From assembly GCA_964036275.1 (NCBI GenBank), contig OZ038437.1, positions 10,249,960-10,313,959 of the forward strand: a stretch of DNA of 64,000 nt. The letters are read 5' to 3'. Below are positions 1-9,951 of the stretch, in pieces. The stretch is from Litoditis marina (lineage: Eukaryota; Nematoda; Chromadorea; Rhabditida; Rhabditidae). The notes beneath the pieces are model-generated. The model ran no database searches. It was not told where the DNA came from and saw only the letters and a list, made by a program, of their open reading frames with translations. Position numbers and translations under genes: made by a program. Numbering within the stretch: position 1 is the first letter of the stretch; every line of letters starts with the position of its first letter.

Positions 1-282
1 CGTGTTTAATGTATTCTGGCATGAACGTATCACGAAGGTATGAAACTAATAACGATAATTGCAAATGTGCAAATACACTGGTCAAGTATTACACGTTACG
101 CGGGCACGCGAGAAAGAATTGCTGTTTCGGAAAAAAAAACCCAGATCACTGTTCCCAATCACAATATCCTCGATTCATATACGCCGCGAAGCCACCATCG
201 GAACGGTTTTAGAATATGATGCTCTAACCTCTCATGATCCTAATATGCGTAATCAACTTAATCAACTCCCCCTAATTCTATA

Positions 283-515
283 GGTTAATTGTATATGTAA
301 CCGGTTCTTTTGAAAACCTTACCTGTTTTTGGTAATCCTTTTTCAGTTTAGTTCAGTAAGTAGCCGGGCGGTAACCCGGTAACTGAAAATCAATATGTTT
401 TTCAATTCAAATTGTGATTTTTACCGTTAGTTTGTACGTTGACCGGGCTTTAGTTTTAGGTTACCTACCGGGTAACCTAAGGTTACCAAAAACACGGTTA
501 CATACAGAATTTGCC
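283..515. repeat. Inverted-repeat element, GGTTACC family
   Basis: A small element ends in inverted sequences of the type TATATGTAACCGG and GGTTACATA, with GGTTACC/GGTAACC words inside. Related copies lie near 18655-18790, 24775-25012, 35693-35858 and 41293-41428, and a looser relative at 22340-22800. It has no coding capacity. In R it is present in the left copy and absent from the right copy. Confidence 0.55.
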
Positions 516-1514
516 TTTCCCTCACGCCCGAACTTTGGTCACGATACACCAGCGAGTTCAGCAGGATCAATCGCAACTCAACCTCCTTTTCATTCAGTTA
601 GATCAGTTATGACATTTTGGTTCATGATTTTTCGGTGAACTTTCGGAGCCACTCGAGAACGACTGGACCGATTCTCATGAACTACAGTAATAAATATAAT
701 ATAATAAAAGAACGTCTTTCGATTGGGAAAAATCATGGAGAGTGCACGCATGGACTCAGGTTTGACATACACTTGTTATCAAGTGGGTCGACGGCCTCTA
801 CTTAACGACTATTAATTTTTGAATTTAAATTATGACGCACTCAAAACAGAACAAAATGATAATAACGACGAGAAATTGATGAAAAATTGAAATTGAATAA
901 AATTAAGGTACATTAAAGTTCAGTCAGTTTATGCAGTTCACGCTGCAGTCACTCGTCTAAGAGTTGTAGCGCGCGGATCACACTACTTGTGGTGCAATGT
1001 TTGTAGTATGATGTCGTTGACAGTCGTCATGTATGCTGGAGGTCAGACTACAATTATTATTCTATCATCCAGTTTGTCACACCCACCTATAACTCTCAAA
1101 AGTAATCTGCTCAAACTTCCAAGCAACGTTCGGTCTCTTGGCGGTTTTGGATTTTCTCCAAATTTTTGTAGGATCTTCTGTTCCTCTTACTACAAACTCT
1201 CGAAGTCTGAAAACGAAATAATGAGTTATTCATTTTAAAAGTCCCCTGATTACTCGATAGATTTTTGTAGAAGGACATTGATTGGTGAAACAGAGTATAC
1301 ACTGGACAACAACAGCTGAAATACTACAAACTCTACTTTGAACCTTTTGTCGCTCACACGAATATACCAGAGCAAGCTTTCCGAAAGTTTGGGTGAAACA
1401 CATCTTTCGATGTTTTTTTCTAAGTACCTTGAGATACTGAGTTTAAAATAACGAAAAGTGAGACGCAGTCAGTAAAAGATAAAATAATGATAAAAGATGG
1501 AGGAGTAAGATATG

Positions 1515-2468
1515 CTTCACAAAGTGCTTCACATTGGTAGTAGAAATCCTAAGAATATGTACACCGTAAATGGAACTATGATAGGTGGTTGTGAAACTGT
1601 ACGTGACTTAGGTTTCACTATTACAAGTAGTCTAACCTTTGCCGATCATTGCAAGCGAATAGTAGCTGCTGCAAAGAGAAGAACATTTAATATGTTCAAG
1701 TGTTTGAAATTGAAAAATAACTTAACATGGATTAAGGTTTACAAAACATATATCCGTCCGCTTGTTGAAAGTGGTTGTACTGTCTTCAACTCCGAAAGAA
1801 TGTATGTTAGAGCGATTGAATCGGTGCAGAATGACTTTACTAGAAAGTTGTTCATGCGACAAGGAGGTTATAGCTACTGCAAAATACCGTCCGCTGAGTT
1901 TAGAAACCGAAAGGTAGGTCTTCATTCACTTGAAAAACGACGCAAAGTTTTTGACTTGATCATGGTACACAAAATTGTTAACGAACATTCGAACAATCAG
2001 GCCTCACTGCATCAAACTTCTACAACTTCGATAATTCGCGCACAAGGGGTGCGAGTTTGAAATTACGTTTCAGTGCGCCGAAATTCAAAACTAGAGCACA
2101 GTTTTTCACTATAAGAGCTGGCTCGAAATAATTGAAGATAACCAAGAATAAAACAATGCCGCTATGTGTCAAAAGCATGAAAAGGTACTTGCTGGAAACC
2201 GTTAACTAGGTTTAGAATTGAACGTATCTGTTAGTTCCCATTATTCGTAGTCTAATGCATTGTGTTACACCTTGTTCAGTTTCTGATTGTACTTTTGTGA
2301 CAACTTTTATATATACATCGTGTTACTGTACTCGTTACTGCATTGTGTTCATATTTCATTCTGTGACTTTATTATCCAATGTTGTATCTCAACTTCTGGT
2401 TTCTTCTTACTTTTTCATTCCTATTTTTCATATTTTTCACGCTTTCATTTGCGTAATAAATCATCATC
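1515..2468 (+). mobile_element. 5'-truncated LINE (non-LTR retrotransposon) 3' end
   Basis: The open frame 1512-2060 encodes the region that follows the reverse-transcriptase core in many non-LTR retrotransposons: a VRDLGFTITSSLTFADHC-type block, then YKTYIRPLVESGCTVF, then IESVQNDFTRKLF. The catalytic core is missing, so this is a dead 5'-truncated copy. The 3' end finishes in an AATAAA followed by ATC repeats, a tail type seen in CR1-like elements. A 5-bp direct repeat ATATG flanks it (1510-1514 and 2469-2473). The other R copy has one ATATG (complement at 48952-48956) and no insert, which gives an empty site. Clade assignment is tentative. Confidence 0.75.
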
Positions 2469-3292
2469 ATATGGGAGAACCTGAAAATTTTTTGTAAAGA
2501 TTCAATTGGACGATGAACATGTTGGTCAACAAAAGTAGCGCAAAAGGTCAAAACAGACTGGAACAATCAATTTTATTGTGTTCAACAGGATGTGCGTGTA
2601 ATTTGATTCCGCGGTACTCTGTTGATGATTTGGAAAATACGACATGCTGATCCAACTGTAATTAATCCTTATAATAGCTTTGATGTCCGTACCATTACCT
2701 TTTTTTTCCACAGCTATATTTCCACAATTTTGTAACAAAATTATAAATATTTTGTTATCTCTTACAGCACATTGAGATCTTCATTTTTCATAAAACAAAC
2801 AAATATGGAAAACGTGGTTATTCTACGAAAAAAACGGCGAATTCAAAAATGGTGAATTGAATATGGAAAAGTGCAAACTAGTAAACTAAGGCGAGATCAA
2901 AATGGAAACACGCAAAGTAATGGAAACATATGTGGTAAAAGTCAATGTGGTGAAAGTTGTTTCAAGTTCAAATGATAAACAACAAGAATCGTCTGGGATT
3001 TTAAACTCTTCCTTCTCATTGAAACCCCACAATTTTGCTACCAGCGATTCTCATTTCTCAATTAAATGTGGCTGTTGTATTGTGATAAAGATAATGAATG
3101 CGAGTGAGAGCGATGCATTCGTACCGTGGGGTATATTGATACATTGTTTGCATAACAAAACAATAACTGATTCGGCTGGCAGACGTATTGAATAAATTCA
3201 CGAAGAATATGTGGTCATTGTAATGAATAAAAAAAGTGCTACTGGAATCAATGTATAGCCCACTAGGTATTCACTGTATATAAGTTGACGGG

Positions 3293-3670
3293 CAGAGAAA
3301 TGACCACTTTTCTGATTGGATTTGTCTTCAGTGGATGAGGCGGTGACGTATGCTCTGAGGCTCTTACCCAGTCGTTTTCCGAATATCTCCCATGATCAAC
3401 TTGGGGAACCAGGTTTACTATGTGTCAAACAAGGGATTACGGTGGAAAAACCCAAAAGTGCGAACTGCGTACATTGTGTTTACCGTAGATTCTCGAAATC
3501 GTTTTATTTTCATATCGGTCCAGTACGCAGCTCGGTTGAATCCACTTTTCCCAATCACTCTGTGTGGAAAAAGACCTTGAAGACGGTGAATCCACCGGAA
3601 CGTCGCCACATCCAACATCTTGCCACCTTGTGTTTGGCTTAAATACTAAAACCAACAATACCAATGTGCC
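3293..3670 (+). pseudogene. Possible coding remnant, family unknown
   Basis: After a TCTTCAG acceptor at about 3330, two overlapping frames look protein-like. One reads DEAVTYALRLLPSRF and the other, from an ATG at 3392, reads TAYIVFTVDSRNRF. Neither could be chained to flanking exons with matching phase. It may be a gene remnant or chance. No family is recognised. Confidence 0.2.
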
Positions 3671-3805
3671 CAGGTTCGTTGACAGTGGGACACGGAGTGT
3701 TACAGAACAGTTTTATTCACAATCATTTGTCATCTAAACCAGTGAAAACGACCACATTTCAGGCATCGCTACAGTCAGCCATCTGCCTGCTCTGGATATA
3801 CCCTA

Positions 3806-4238
3806 GGGTTGTTAATCGATTATAAAAAACCCATTATTTTGATTTTCGATATTCGAGCCATTTTGAAATTCTGATTCGATTCGATTTCGATTTTGCGTGG
3901 TTCGAAAAAAACCCGATTATTTCGATTTTCAACTTCCTTTTTCAATGAAAATCTCATTCTATGGGCTAGATATATTATGTGAATGCGCTGGACTCATATC
4001 ATAACTATCGTAAGATGCTTTCTTAGACTAGAATCGAAACTCGAAAATAATCGAAATTTCGATTCTGGAAAATTTCGACTTTTTCGATTTTCGATTTTGA
4101 TCAAATTTTGTCCAATCTCAGTTTTTCGAGTTTCGATTGTTCGATTTTGGCAAAATTTCGACTATTTTGATTTTCGATCTCGAGATCTCAAGATCGAAAA
4201 TCGATTTTTTCGATGTTCGATTTCGATCTTAACAACCC
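3806..4238. mobile_element. Inverted-repeat element filled with TCGATTT-type simple repeat
   Basis: The termini are GGGTTGTTA (3806-3814) and TAACAACCC (4230-4238), each flanked by TA. The interior is degenerate TTTTCGA/TCGAAA repeat with many local hairpins. It has the same termini as the element at 5810-6509 but a different internal repeat. TA flanks fit a Tc1/mariner-type target choice (inference). Confidence 0.65.
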
Positions 4239-4830
4239 TAATATGAAAAACGTGTGAACGTGTAATATACCCCATCTCACGGATACAACCCGCACACGGA
4301 GGTATCAATTTTTTCGTTTCAAAAATTACCAATTCTTGTGAGTTTTTTGCGTTCTTAGTACCCCTCGACTAGTCAGTTCATGTGTAAGAACTTTTCAACC
4401 TTTTTTATAACTTTTCCATTTTCTTTGCAGTGTACAACTTCGGTCCTGGATGTTTGAGAAAAAACGTGTGAACGAAGAACCACTGTAAATAATCTGAAAG
4501 CTTGTACTCACTTCATTTTATGAACGAAAATTATATGTTTCATCATACAATAAAATAAGGCGGAAAAACAATGACTTTACACTGATAATTATGGTTTTAA
4601 TTCCACGTTTTTCGTGTATCGGAGATTTTACATCTTAAACAATTATTCGCGAAGTAAACGAACGAAAAAGTGAACCCACTCAATGAACGACAACTTATGA
4701 AGAAGAAAAAAAATATCACTCACATGGATTATTTTTAGTCGCTAAACATTTTTTATCTTGTCTCAATTTTTCGCCGCAACTGTTTTTTAATCGTAGTATT
4801 ATCAAAGCTGCACTAGAACTAGTAGAGAAT

Positions 4831-4943
4831 GAACGATTATGTGGACCAGTCCCAACGCTTCAGCCCTTTCAACTGCAAAACATTGTTACAGTTACAGTTT
4901 GAAGACCGATGTCTCGGGGTTGGTTCACATAATCCTACTTCTT
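4831..4943. repeat. MITE-like palindrome, GATTATGTGGACC family
   Basis: An imperfect palindrome carries ACGATTATGTGGACCA at one end and its complement at the other, with an AACTGCAA core. Other copies: 7963-8083, 8706-8825, 17359-17447 (partial), 30700-30797 (one arm damaged), 39874-39993 and 41747-41995 (compound). It is non-coding and short enough to be a non-autonomous DNA transposon. Confidence 0.65.
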
Positions 4944-5060
4944 CAACCACCATTACAAAGTGTATTTCTGTTCCCACAGGCTAATGTGGCAAACCCATTA
5001 TACCACTTAACATGTGAATATTTTTCATATTGCAAAGACATATTCTGATTTCTAATGGTC

Positions 5061-5070
5061 ACATAAATAG
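5061..5070 (+). promoter_or_regulatory. TATA-like box of lectin L1
   Basis: ATAAATAG begins 39 bp before the L1 start codon. The paralogue L2 has the same ATAAATAG 40 bp before its start codon, in otherwise diverged upstream DNA. This supports both the start codons and a focused core promoter (inference). Confidence 0.5.
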
Positions 5071-5101
5071 TTGCGGCGGAATAATTCATCATTCCCACCA
5101 A

Positions 5102-8100
5102 ATGGGACTTCATCTTGTGATGATCCGCTGTGAACTTGTTCTGCTCGTGTGCGTTCCACTATGTTCTCTGGCCTGCAAACCTGGTTGGAAAGGCTTTGGA
5201 GTCAGCTGCTACCAGGTTGGTTTTGTACTCATATAAGCATATATCCGACATACGTTCATTCGGAAAAACTCATTCTCAAATCACCGTTCCATCATAACGT
5301 ATTTCCAGCTAGCAAAGCCAATAGTTATAGTGAGGTCAGTGAGGCGAATTTTTTTCGTCTAAATTGATTTCTCAGGAAATGAGCTCAAAAAGTGTGGTAT
5401 ACTGAGCTACTAAGCGTAATCAACTTGTTTTCGTTCTTCACTAAAGCTCATGGAGTCAGTCAATCATCATTATTTTAATTCAAGTTTCAGTTTCCTCGGC
5501 AAAAATTTTGAGTTCTTTTTGTAGAAGCGAGTTTTAATCAAACGTGTGCTCATTATCTTTTTTCCACACGACAGCTCATGAAGTACGTCCTGAAACATAT
5601 GCCTATTACACGTTTCAATTTTTGTTGAGAAAAACCGCCGTAAACCTCTGACACATCATAACCAAAAAATTTCGTTGGTTTAAGACGCAAACTTCATCTT
5701 TCTAATGATTGTCATATTTCATGGCCTCAGAAAAAGGTAAGTCGTGATTTCACGGAATTTTACCGAAACAAGAGGGGAAAACCCGAATTCTGGTTGTGGT
5801 TACCTCTTAGGGTTGTTAGAATTGGAATTGGAATTGGAATTGATAGAATTGAGATAATCACCCAAAAGAATTGCAATTCCAATTCTTTTTGTCTGTCGAA
5901 AAGATTTGGAATTGCAATTCCAATTCTTTTGTATGTCGAAAATGGTTGGAATTGCAATTCCAATTCTTTTGTATGTCGAAAAATTTCTGGAATTGCAATT
6001 CCAATTCTTTCGTATATCAGAACAACTGGAATTGGAATTGGAATTGACTTGATTTTCGCTCAGAATTAATTCAGAATCGATTTACAATTCCATGCTGTTT
6101 TTCCTTGTTCATTATCAAATTACCATTGTTCCTTATGTATTTCGTTCAATGGAACCAAAGTGAACATTGTTTATCTTCGTTCTTTGAAGAAAAAAACTGA
6201 CATGAAGTTGGAAACACAGTCAATTCCAATCAATTCCAATCAATTCCAATCAATTCCAATGGAATTGGAATTGAGAATCTGAGATTTCGAGGAATTGATC
6301 GGAATTGGAATTGGAATTGAGCAGTTTTTGAAAATCTAAAAGAATTGGAATTGGAATTGAGTGGTTTTGCGAATCGCAAAAGAATTGAATTGGAATTGAG
6401 TGGTTTTTGAGAATTGAAAATGAATTGGGATTGGAATTGAGTGGTTTTTGAGAAACGAAAAAGAATTGGAATTGGAATTGACTTGATTTTTGGAATTGAT
6501 TAACAACCCTATAACCTCTTCAGCAACACTCTTTTCAGGAGTTCGAAGAAACATATCATATTAATCAAAGATACGCAAAGACTTTATGTAAGAACAAAGG
6601 CGGCGATTTGGTATCGATTACAACACTGGAAGAGGATGCGTTCATCAGGGGTTAGTTATAGTCTTTGTCAACGGAAAGGCGGGAGGGTACTGTATATCCC
6701 ACTTTTCGCTGTGTACACACACATATGTCCAATTCCACAGCTCTGCGGTTATGAGCTGTAATAGCGCAGTGGTCAGCGCGCTGCGAATCTTTTGCTCGCA
6801 GGTCTGATTCCGGCGAGAGACAGGAATTTATAAATTTGGCGGCCACTATAAACCTGGAAGAAGAAAACGTTGATGATACGCCGGCGAGTCGCCACTTCAA
6901 CCAAAATGTTCTGGGTTATCGCCGGCTGGTTTTCTCTAACATCATCAAGAACAAATTTGTCAGGTCAAAGTTCAAGGTTGAAAGCTCAAAAGTTCCAGGT
7001 GAAGGTCGAAACTGTCCAAATGAAGCCTTTAACTTTAACGACGATCATTTTAGATCAGGTTATGAATCGCCGCCAAGATTCCAGTTTTTCATTTCCATGG
7101 ATCGGTCTGGTGGTTGACGGAAGTACGGGTGTTACCACCTGGACAGACGGATCCCCGTTTCCTCAACACGTCTATGATTTTCAACGTTCTCCCCATTTGC
7201 TCAACGACACGAGCACTCAATGTGGACAGGTAGGTAGCTCGTTCCACCCACATATATAGGATTTGTCAAACCGTTGTGGACACCGTACCATCGATTTTGT
7301 ATGGGACGGGATTTGGCGAGCGGCTAGTTCGTCTGCGTATCATTGATCTACACACTCTCTCGCCTGTTGGCAAGTAATCAACGACCGCTCGCCCCGCATC
7401 GCTCAATCATTTGAACCCTCAGTTGTCTTTATCGTTAAAATGCCAATTATACTATAGGGGAATTGAATAGTCACGTAAACTAAAAATGCATCGTGCAGGC
7501 ATCGTGCACTTTGTCATTTCACGTTTCTGAGGTCTGCGGTTCTTGACATGTTTCACGTGACTGTGCAATCGACTTACACAAGACCAGCCTATCTCGCAGA
7601 TCGATATTGCTATGAGCATTTCGGTTGGATGGACTTTGGAACCATGCGATTATGTGGCTTCAACTCGATACATTTGTGAAGTGGCGGTCAGTTTTTTTTA
7701 TGTTCACTTGACTGTGTTCGGTGAATTTAGATTGTCCCGTTCATCCAATAAAAGACATAAAGAGGTGTGAAGAGTCGAAATGTGCGTACTATATACCATG
7801 TACTAAAATCTCAATCCATGGACACTCCATTCGTCGAAGAGATAGGACACCAGGATAAAACGTCATAGTAATAGGTGGAAAGAGATTCCGACAGACACGC
7901 GAATAACACTTATGCGTTGATGAGGAATTGGTTGCATCGCGCGCAGCTGGAAGTCCTTTGAAGCAGGACAACTGAGTGGACCAATCCTAACGCTTCAGTC
8001 CTTTAAATCTCAATCGAAAAATTTATAAAAGTATTGCAAGTTAAAGGACAGAGGCGTCGGAACTGGACCACATACCGTCGTTCGTTAATTGATTGGTCAC

Positions 8101-9409
8101 GGTCTTGCTAGTGCGCGCTCAAATTATTTTTTTCAGTTTTACTTCTCTGATCGTGATGAATAATCTGCCTGAAATAAAAAGAAAACACTTCAATTGAGGA
8201 TAAACACAAAAAAACAGAAAATTCAGTTATTACTCAGAGGTATTTTCTGTTGAGGTAAAAGTTGAGTAAGTAAATTTCTTGACCAATTGAAATGAAAATA
8301 CACTTTGGTCAAATAAAAGAAGATATATCGATTTAGCTATGTTGTCACCGTTTTGGCCTCATATCACGACCTACTTTTAGGAAACCGATACCACGACAAT
8401 GGTTCCCACCACCACCACCACACCGGCACCTACCACAGTAAGTGGTGCATTTAACACATTTTGAGAAGAACTAGTTTGTCCCAGAATGTTCCTCATTTTG
8501 TCATATAAAACTGGAGGAAATCACTATAAAACGTGCAAAGAAGATCAACCGCCCCATAGTTGTTGCTTTGAAAATGGCAGAGTATACTGTACACATCATG
8601 CTGTGAAGGGAAACCTAGACGATTCGTTAACAACGTGGCAACGCATTGATAAGGAGTTTATTGTTTTCGCCTCCAAACATTTCAAGCACGGTTTAGTTCT
8701 CACTTAAAGAAGGAAGATTATGTGGTCCAATCACAACGGTTCAGTCCTTCAAACTGCAATATGTGTTCCAATTGCACTTCAAAGGACCGTTTATGCGAGA
8801 TTGGTCCACATAATCCTCCTTCTTCAACGGATCCTTTGCCAACTTGGCGCGCACATACTTTATCTATACCTATAGGCTTGTAGGAAGTACACACATATCT
8901 TGGTATTCGCTGTACCGAACGATCCAAATTTGTGTGAATAATGTGCCTGATTCATGAGTGACACTTTGTTATCTTATTCTAAGGTGCCCACCACCACGAC
9001 AACGGTCCCCACCACCACCACACCGGCATGTCTCTCAGTAAGTGACGTATACGAAATAGGCAAAATAAAACTTAGGTCCTTAAATTTTCAAGTTTGCTCA
9101 GTTTGTACAAGACAAACGCAATAAAAACATGTTTGTATTAATACCTAACTCTCTGAAAACAACTCCAAAATTGTCTCGAGTCGAGGTCAGAACTACTTCA
9201 AAACCTGTTTCAGACCATAATACTGCAGCCGAAACTCTCCAAAACTCTTTCAATCAAAATAGTAACCTCGTTTTAATTATCACAACGTCAATAACACGAA
9301 TACACCTTTTTTCCAGGACTATGCTTACAGGACACTCATTCGCGAGGCGGGAAATAAATTACACAGGTCGGTGCTAACATTTTCGCACGATGCAACATTG
9401 AAACATTGA
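5102..9409 (+). CDS. Secreted C-type lectin-like protein L1 (7 exons)
   Basis: Exons: 5102-5215, 6539-6650, 7054-7229, 7600-7686, 8381-8437, 8984-9037, 9317-9409; predicted 230 aa. All junction phases agree. Residues 1-24 form a signal peptide. A long-form C-type lectin domain follows, with CKPGWKGFGVSCYQ, then AKTLCKNKGGDLVSI, PWIGL, TWTDGSP, a CGQ cysteine, and the closing EPCDYVASTRYICE. The disulfide cysteines are present, but I see no EPN/QPD triplet and no WND, so classical calcium-dependent sugar binding is not supported. Exons 5-6 encode a Thr/Pro-rich mucin-like linker and exon 7 a short tail. Family role: secreted or surface recognition proteins, often linked to gut or immune functions in nematodes (family knowledge, not shown here). 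The last exon is the least certain. L2 (55638-59139) is a paralogue with the same exon plan. Confidence 0.85.
5810..6509. mobile_element. Inverted-repeat element filled with GGAATT repeat, in L1 intron 1
   Basis: The termini GGGTTGTTA (5810-5818) and TAACAACCC (6501-6509) are flanked by TA (5808-5809 and 6510-6511). The interior is degenerate GGAATT/AATTCC repeat, including four roughly 40-bp units built around TTGTATGTCGAAAA near 5870-6010 and further units near 6330-6480. It ends only 29 bp before the acceptor of L1 exon 2. It shares termini with the element at 3806-4238. Confidence 0.7.
6655..6850 (+). mobile_element. tRNA-derived SINE copy in L1 intron 2
   Basis: A leader (GGGAGGGTACTGTATATC, then CGCTGTGTACACACAC) is followed by a tRNA-like body with TAATAGCGCAGTGGTCAGCG and a degraded B box (GGTCTGATTCC). 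It ends in an AT-rich tail with TTTGGC and CACTATA. Copies with the same leader and tail lie at 12803-12990 and 27883-28085. A leader fragment sits in the matching intron of L2. Confidence 0.7.
7455..7600. repeat. Partial inverted-repeat element, ATAGTCACGT family
   Basis: It carries GAATAGTCACGTAAA and the companion words TGCACTTTGTCATT and TTCACGTGACTGTGCAATCGAC. The same words mark elements at 15100-15275, 40120-40205 and 47660-47792. It fills most of L1 intron 3. Confidence 0.4.
7963..8083. repeat. MITE-like palindrome, GATTATGTGGACC family
   Basis: A diverged copy in L1 intron 4: GTGGACCAATCCTAACGC on one side and GAACTGGACCACATA on the other, with an AAGTTAAAGGAC core. Confidence 0.5.
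8706..8825. repeat. MITE-like palindrome, GATTATGTGGACC family
   Basis: A well-kept copy in L1 intron 5, bounded by GAAGGAAGATTATGTGG and CCACATAATCCTCCTTC. Confidence 0.65.
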
Positions 9410-9563
9410 TCGATTGGAAAACAGGGAAAACACCGCTCCATTCGGTGCCAGGAATCGTCACAGAACCATCACAACGTATGGATTGACATGTAACGTTGCG
9501 AGGGCCTGCAATGTTAAATGCTCCTGCCTCTCAAGGTCCCATCGCAATGTCTCAATGTCCCGA

Positions 9564-9643
9564 TGTTCCATTCCGGGGCCTGAATGTCTCAATGTCTGTT
9601 GATGTTCCATTCCGGGGCCTGAATGTCTCAATGTCTGTTGATG
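9564..9643 (+). repeat. Tandem duplication of a 40-bp unit
   Basis: Two essentially identical 40-bp units start at GATGTTCCATTCCGGGG, followed by TGAATGTCTCAATGTCTG. A related GTTCCATTC/TCAATGTCCC stretch lies just upstream. The run falls between L1 and T1 and is not obviously coding. Confidence 0.7.
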
Positions 9644-9951
9644 TTGGGACTATGAAACGCGACAGTAAGACATTGGAACCTTTAGACAATCAGCCCCATA
9701 GACGTTGCTTCAAACGTGAGAATGTTCTGTGGTACTCAGACAGAACCTGGGGTGGTTAGAGGGGGACATGAAGGAGCGTGGCTTCTAGGGTCAGGCGTGG
9801 CTCGAAGAATCAATGCCACGCGCCAGTTTTTCAGTCTTCAATGCGGCAAAAGTGCGGTTTGGAGTGGATAAATTGAATTTTGAGTGAAAAATTGGAAATT
9901 AGAGAGAAAATTAGATCTAAATGCATATATTTCCTCTTCTTTTGTTAGAAG

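Larger units (their letters stand above)
1..2960 (+). repeat. Dispersed repeat R, left copy (interrupted)
   Basis: This stretch is the reverse complement of 48400-51432 over many blocks. Examples are the block around 60-115 against 51335-51385, 790-1010 against 50590-50820, 1380-1490 against 48980-49090, and 2470-2800 against 48600-48945. Homology runs off the left edge of the window, so that end is unseen. It fades after about 2960. The copy is broken by an inverted-repeat element (about 283-515) and a LINE fragment (1515-2468). A small ORF at 2902-3195 starts in a block shared with the right copy, but the encoded proteins diverge at once, so coding is doubtful. No transposase is recognised; the class of R is unknown. 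Confidence 0.75.
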
